DNA of 28,732 nucleotides, taken from positions 1-28,732 of the forward strand of contig JAEYTM010000215.1 of NCBI GenBank assembly GCA_023434015.1, read 5' to 3'. The notes under the pieces are model-generated. The model ran no database searches. It saw nothing but the letters and a program-made list of their open reading frames with translations, and had not been told where the DNA came from. This document shows, piece by piece, positions 25,157 to 28,732 of the stretch (positions are counted from its first letter, which is position 1; every line of letters begins with the position of its first letter). Source of the DNA: Pseudomonadota bacterium (lineage in GTDB: Bacteria > Pseudomonadota > Alphaproteobacteria > Caulobacterales > Caulobacteraceae). The translations under genes were made by a program, and so were the position numbers.

Positions 25157-25747
25157 ATGAGCCGCAGGGCGGAAGTCGTCCGCAACACCAAGGAAACCCA
25201 GATCCGCGTCCTCGTGGACCTGGACGGGACCGGCGAGTCCCGGGTGTCCACCGGCGTGGGCTTCTTCGACCACATGCTGGAGAGCTTCGCCCGCCACGGC
25301 GGCTTCGACATCGAGGTCGACACCAAGGGCGACCTGCACATCGACATGCACCACACGGTCGAGGACACCGGCATCGTGCTGGGCCAGGCGTTCAACAGGG
25401 CGCTGGACGGCTTCAAGGGCGTGCGCCGGTTCGGCCACGCCTACATCCCGATGGACGAGACCCTCAGCCGCTGCGCCCTGGACCTGTCCAACCGTCCCTA
25501 CCTGATCTGGAAGGTCGAGTACCGGACGCCGAAGGTCGGTGACATGGACACCGAGCTGTTCAAGGAATTCCACCACGCCTTCGCCATGAACGCGGGCGCC
25601 TGCGTGCATCTGGAAACCCTGTACGGGACCAACTCGCACCACATCGCCGAAAGCGGCTTCAAGGCCCTGGCCCGGGCGCTGCGCCAGGCGGTCGAGATCG
25701 ACCCGAAGACCGGGGGCCAGGCGCCTTCGACCAAGGGCGTGCTCTAG
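25157..25747 (+). CDS. hisB: HisB, imidazoleglycerol-phosphate dehydratase
   Basis: The 196-residue monofunctional enzyme carries out the sixth step of histidine synthesis. It has the two metal-binding motifs, HMLESFARHGGFD then DMHHTVEDTGIVLG, repeated as EFHHAFAMNAG and NSHHIAESGFKALA. No phosphatase domain is fused. It begins at ATG one base after the adenosine-kinase stop, and the next gene starts 11 bp on. Confidence 0.97.
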   Translation: MSRRAEVVRNTKETQIRVLVDLDGTGESRVSTGVGFFDHMLESFARHGGFDIEVDTKGDLHIDMHHTVEDTGIVLGQAFNRALDGFKGVRRFGHAYIPMDETLSRCALDLSNRPYLIWKVEYRTPKVGDMDTELFKEFHHAFAMNAGACVHLETLYGTNSHHIAESGFKALARALRQAVEIDPKTGGQAPSTKGVL

Positions 25748-25748
25748 G

Positions 25749-25760
25749 ATTCCATGGAAT
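25749..25760. repeat. Palindrome overlapping the hisH start
   Basis: ATTCCATGGAAT is a perfect 12-bp palindrome whose last two bases are the first two of the hisH ATG (25759). The SD-like AGGA (25746-25749) touches its left edge. A stem of this kind could sequester the start, but the length is short. Confidence 0.4.
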
Positions 25761-26394
25761 GCAGAGCGTCGCCCTGATCGACTACGGGTCGGGCAACCTT
25801 CGCTCGGCCGAGAAGGCCCTGCTGAAGGCCGCCGACGGCCGCGCCGGGATCGTGGTCACCAGCGATCCCGAGACGATCGCCGCCGCCGACCGCGTCGACC
25901 TGCCGGGCGTCGGGGCCTTCGCCGCCTGCATGTCGGCCCTCAAGGCCCGCCCGGGCCTCGTCGAGGCCATGACCGAGGCGGTGCAGGGACGCGGCGCGCC
26001 CTTCCTCGGCGTTTGCGTCGGCATGCAGCTGCTTGCCTCGCGCGGGCTGGAGTTCGGCGAGACGCCCGGCCTGGACTGGATAGGCGGCGAGGTCCGCCGC
26101 CTGGAGCCGGCCGATCCGGCCGCCAAGGTGCCGCACATGGGCTGGAACGGCCTGGAGGGCGTCGGCGCCCAGCCGATCCTCGCCGGCCTCACCGACGGCG
26201 CGCCGGTCTACTTCACCCACTCCTTCGCCTTCTTCCCGACCGATGCGGCCGATGTCGCGGCCTGGGTCGACCACGGCGGGCGCTTCCCCGCCGCCGTCGC
26301 CAGGGGCAATGTCGCCGGCGTTCAGTTCCACCCGGAGAAATCGCAAGCCTCCGGCCTTTCCCTTCTCGCGCGCTTCCTGGAGTGGCGACCGTGA
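25759..26394 (+). CDS. hisH: HisH, imidazole glycerol phosphate synthase glutaminase subunit
   Basis: This 211-residue class I glutamine amidotransferase has nucleophile C86 (FLGVCVGMQLL) with H191 and E193 (GVQFHPEKSQ) completing the triad. It opens with IDYGSGNLRS, as in the family. It feeds ammonia to HisF. ATG 25759 is used, with AGGA nine bases upstream. The stop overlaps the hisA start (GTGA). Confidence 0.97.
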   Translation: MQSVALIDYGSGNLRSAEKALLKAADGRAGIVVTSDPETIAAADRVDLPGVGAFAACMSALKARPGLVEAMTEAVQGRGAPFLGVCVGMQLLASRGLEFGETPGLDWIGGEVRRLEPADPAAKVPHMGWNGLEGVGAQPILAGLTDGAPVYFTHSFAFFPTDAADVAAWVDHGGRFPAAVARGNVAGVQFHPEKSQASGLSLLARFLEWRP

Positions 26395-27113
26395 TTCTAT
26401 ACCCCGCCATCGATCTCAAGGACGGCCAGTGCGTGCGCGTGGTGCACGGCGACCTGGACACCGCCACGGTGTTCAACACCTCCCCCGGCGACCAGGCCCG
26501 CGCCTGGGCTGACGGCGGCTTCCACTGGATTCATGTGGTCGACCTGAACGGGGCGGTGTCCGGCCGCGCGGTCAATGAGGCGGCGGTCGAGGAGATTCTC
26601 GGCGCGGTATCCGTGCCGGTGCAGCTCGGCGGCGGCATCCGCACCCTGCCGGACATCGAGCGCTGGATCGAGGCCGGCGTCTCCCGCGTGATCCTGGGCA
26701 CCGTCGCGGTCCGTGAGCCGGAGATCGTCCGTCAGGCCGCCCGCAGGTGGCCCGAGCAGATCGCCGTCAGCGTCGACGTCCGCAAGGGCAAGGTCGCCGT
26801 CCAGGGCTGGACCGAGGACAGCGATCTCGACGCCGTCACCGTGGCCAGGCGCTTCGAAGACGTCGGCGTGGGCGCCCTGATCGTCACCGACATCGACCGT
26901 GACGGCACGGTGATGGGCTTCGACGTCGAAGCCTTCGGCGCCATGGCCGCCGCGGTGAACATCCCGGTGATCGCCGCCGGTGGCCTCGCCACCATCGACG
27001 ACATCGTCCGGCTGAAGGCCCGCAAGGGCACGCCGGTGGCCGGCGCCGTGCTCGGCCGCGCGCTCTACAACGGCGCCATCACCCCGGCCGAGGCCCTGAA
27101 GGTCGCCGCCTGA
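26391..27113 (+). CDS. hisA: HisA, ProFAR isomerase
   Basis: The 240-residue (beta-alpha)8 barrel isomerises the phosphoribosylformimino intermediate in histidine synthesis. It has catalytic D8 in ILYPAIDLKDG and a second acidic segment VTDIDRDGT near residue 166, with the phosphate-binding QLGGGIRT and AAGGLATIDD loops. The start is GTG 26391, overlapping the hisH stop (GTGA), with GGAG about ten bases upstream. Confidence 0.97.
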   Translation: MILYPAIDLKDGQCVRVVHGDLDTATVFNTSPGDQARAWADGGFHWIHVVDLNGAVSGRAVNEAAVEEILGAVSVPVQLGGGIRTLPDIERWIEAGVSRVILGTVAVREPEIVRQAARRWPEQIAVSVDVRKGKVAVQGWTEDSDLDAVTVARRFEDVGVGALIVTDIDRDGTVMGFDVEAFGAMAAAVNIPVIAAGGLATIDDIVRLKARKGTPVAGAVLGRALYNGAITPAEALKVAA

Positions 27114-27883
27114 TGCTGTCCGTTCGCGTCATCCCCTGCCTGGACGTCAAGGACGGCCGGGTGGTGAAGGGCGTGCAGTTCGTCGCCCTGCGCGACGCCG
27201 GCGACCCTGTCGAACAGGCGCGCGCCTATGACGCCGCCGGGGCCGACGAGCTGATGTTCCTCGACATCACCGCCAGCCACGAGAACCGCGGCACCATCCT
27301 CGACGTCGTCGCCCGCACGGCCGAGGTCTGCTTCATGCCGCTGTCCGTCGGCGGCGGCATCCGCCAGGTGGAGGACGCCCGTCGCCTGCTGCTGGCCGGC
27401 GCCGACAAGATCTCGATCAACACCGCGGCGGTGAAGGACCGGACGCTGATCGCCGGCTGCGCCGACGCCTTCGGCTCCCAGGCCACCGTCGTCGCCATCG
27501 ACGCCAAGCGGGTCGGCGAGCGCTGGCGGGTGTTCATCTATGGCGGCCGCGAGGACACCGGCCTCGACGTGGTCGACTACGCCGTCGACGCCGTGAAGCA
27601 CGGCGCGGGCGAGATCCTGCTGACCTCCATGGACCGCGACGGGGCCAAGATCGGCTATGACGTCGAGCTGCTGAAGGCGGTGACCTCGGCGGTCGGCGTG
27701 CCGGTGATCGCCTCGGGCGGGGCCGGCAATGCGCAGCACATGATCGAGGCGGTGCAGCAGGGCGGCGCCGACGCGGTGCTGGCGGCCTCGATTTTCCACT
27801 TTGGCGAGCTTAGCGTGGGCCAGGTGAAGGCGGCCATGGCCGAGGCCGGCGTCCCGGTCCGCCGCACGGAGAACGCCGCATGA
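27113..27883 (+). CDS. hisF: HisF, imidazole glycerol phosphate synthase cyclase subunit
   Basis: The 256-residue (beta-alpha)8 barrel has catalytic D11 (VIPCLDVKDG) and D130 (VVAIDAKR), the canonical cyclase pair. With HisH it makes imidazole glycerol phosphate and releases AICAR into purine synthesis. The ATG overlaps the hisA stop by one base (TGATG). Confidence 0.97.
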   Translation: MLSVRVIPCLDVKDGRVVKGVQFVALRDAGDPVEQARAYDAAGADELMFLDITASHENRGTILDVVARTAEVCFMPLSVGGGIRQVEDARRLLLAGADKISINTAAVKDRTLIAGCADAFGSQATVVAIDAKRVGERWRVFIYGGREDTGLDVVDYAVDAVKHGAGEILLTSMDRDGAKIGYDVELLKAVTSAVGVPVIASGGAGNAQHMIEAVQQGGADAVLAASIFHFGELSVGQVKAAMAEAGVPVRRTENAA

Positions 27884-28203
27884 GCCGTTTCGACGAGGTG
27901 GTCGCGCGTCTGGTCGCCGTGATCGAGAGCCGCAAGGGGGCCGACCCGGCCAGCTCCTACACCGCCCGCCTGCTCGCCGACACCAACCTGGCCGCCAAGA
28001 AATTCGGCGAGGAAGCCATCGAGACGGTGATCGCCGCCGCCCGGTGCGACCGCCAGGCCATCGCTGCGGAAAGCGCCGACGCCATCTATCACTGGCTGGC
28101 CGTGCTGGCCGCTTGCGACGTCAGCCTCGACGACGTCGCCGCCAAACTGGAGGCCCGCGAGGGCGTCTCGGGCCTCGACGAGAAGGCCGCCCGCAAAGGC
28201 TGA
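27880..28203 (+). CDS. hisE: HisE, phosphoribosyl-ATP pyrophosphatase
   Basis: This 107-residue all-helical MazG-fold protein, with YTARLLADTNLAAKKFGEEAIETVIAA and the E-x-x-E metal sites, performs the second step of histidine synthesis. It is not fused to HisI here, and hisI is not in the window. The start ATG overlaps the hisF stop (ATGA). It is the last gene of the operon. Confidence 0.95.
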   Translation: MSRFDEVVARLVAVIESRKGADPASSYTARLLADTNLAAKKFGEEAIETVIAAARCDRQAIAAESADAIYHWLAVLAACDVSLDDVAAKLEAREGVSGLDEKAARKG

Positions 28204-28205
28204 CC

Positions 28206-28231
28206 GCCGCGACCGGCTAGGCCCGCGGCTT
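28206..28231 (+). terminator. Possible weak terminator after hisE
   Basis: GCCGCG (28206-28211) pairs with CGCGGC (28224-28229), with an inner GGC/GCC stem and a bulge, followed by a pyrimidine-rich TTCCTCTTC but no pure T-tract. It overlaps the end of the convergent Smr gene. Confidence 0.3.
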
Positions 28232-28732
28232 CCTCTTCAGCGCCACGTACAGCGCCCCCTCGCCGCCGTGGCGCCGGTGAGCCTCGGAAATGCCGGCGAC
28301 GACGGCCGCCAGATGCGGCGCGCCCAGCCATTCCGGCGCGCGGCGGCGCAGGACGCCATCGCCCTGCACCCCCTTGCCGGTGATCACCAGGACGGCGCGA
28401 TAGCCCTCGTCCCAGGCCCGGCGGACGAACGTCTCCAGCACCGCCTTCGCCCGGTCCTGGTCGAGGCCGTGCAGGTCGAGGCGTGCGCCGATCGGGTCGC
28501 GCTCGCGGGCGATGCGATGGCGGCGGCGCGGCTCGATGCCTTCCAGCTCCTCTCGGGCCTGAGCCCTGGCCTTCGCCGGCGCCGGCGGCGCGATGCGGAC
28601 GGCGACCTCGGCCGGTTTGGCGCGTGTCGGTTTCGACGGCGGGGGGATGGCGTCGCCCGGCGCCTCGGCGGCGGCGGCCGTCTTGCGGGAACGGCGGCCG
28701 GGCAGGGGATGGACGGTGGCGGCGACCACGCC
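28217..28732 (-). CDS. Smr-domain protein (5' end outside window)
   Basis: The last 170 or so residues of an Smr-domain protein are present; the protein probably continues beyond the right edge, since relatives have a longer N-terminus and the visible opening VVAATVHPLPGRR is usually internal. A low-complexity Ala/Pro linker is followed by the Smr domain: LDLHGLDQDRA, VLVITGKG, LRRRAPEWL and a final ALYVALKRK. Smr domains, also found at the MutS2 C-terminus, are nucleases or nucleic-acid-binding modules acting on DNA or on mRNA at collided ribosomes. It converges on hisE with a 13-bp gap. Confidence 0.88.
   Translation of the reverse strand, partial: GVVAATVHPLPGRRSRKTAAAAEAPGDAIPPPSKPTRAKPAEVAVRIAPPAPAKARAQAREELEGIEPRRRHRIARERDPIGARLDLHGLDQDRAKAVLETFVRRAWDEGYRAVLVITGKGVQGDGVLRRRAPEWLGAPHLAAVVAGISEAHRRHGGEGALYVALKRKPRA

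Overview
The window is GC-rich, densely packed bacterial chromosome that looks like Caulobacterales (Caulobacter/Phenylobacterium/Brevundimonas type). I base this on the codon use, the large TonB-dependent receptor, a ProXp-ala deacylase with the Caulobacter active-site numbering, a CGPC-bearing CnoX, and the hslVU and his gene order. The genus cannot be fixed from sequence alone. Most is core metabolism and proteostasis; two short stretches look accessory.

Layout. 1-321 is the truncated 5' part of a GNAT acetyltransferase. 397-5862 is a divergent envelope locus: a TonB-dependent receptor with a translationally coupled secreted beta-propeller protein on the minus strand, and a secreted bicupin on the plus strand. 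The 529-bp gap between them is rich in dyad symmetry. 5867-7088 (minus) is a chain of three genes joined by ATGA overlaps: a 61-aa orphan, a PD-(D/E)XK-like nuclease-fold protein and a GNAT. The first two are clearly lower in GC and sit beside a tRNA-Gly(GCC) with its terminator (7276-7400), which suggests an acquired segment. 7497-8243 is a DUF6065-like protein. 8329-10768 (plus) carries ProXp-ala, CnoX, a Lon N-domain protein and a Trm112-like protein, all quality-control or translation related. A UbiH/COQ6-type monooxygenase and a TetR regulator are divergent and share two mirrored operator-like sites (12120-12137 and 12182-12199). fabA-fabB-fabI follows on the minus strand (12919-15627).

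15746-18126 holds an SH3-like secreted protein, a 2-hydroxyacid dehydrogenase and a MoeB/ThiF-family protein. 18180-21708 is hslV, an exported tandem NTF2-like protein, hslU and a Tat/lipoprotein M48 peptidase. Then come a DUF2244 membrane protein (minus), nth, a LysR regulator overlapping nth, and a 48-aa single-pass membrane protein. 24166-28203 is an adenosine-kinase-like gene followed by hisB-hisH-hisA-hisF-hisE, nearly all overlapping. A truncated Smr-domain gene closes the window.

Compactness is striking. Convergent pairs are separated by 0-13 bp or overlap, and many same-strand pairs use ATGA, GTGA or TGATG junctions. The most interesting signals are the mirrored operators between the TetR and UbiH-like genes, the nested inverted repeats upstream of the bicupin, the low-GC nuclease/GNAT chain next to tRNA-Gly, and the secreted NTF2-like gene inserted between hslV and hslU. 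I did not see a CRISPR array, transposase, phage gene or recognisable complete defence system.
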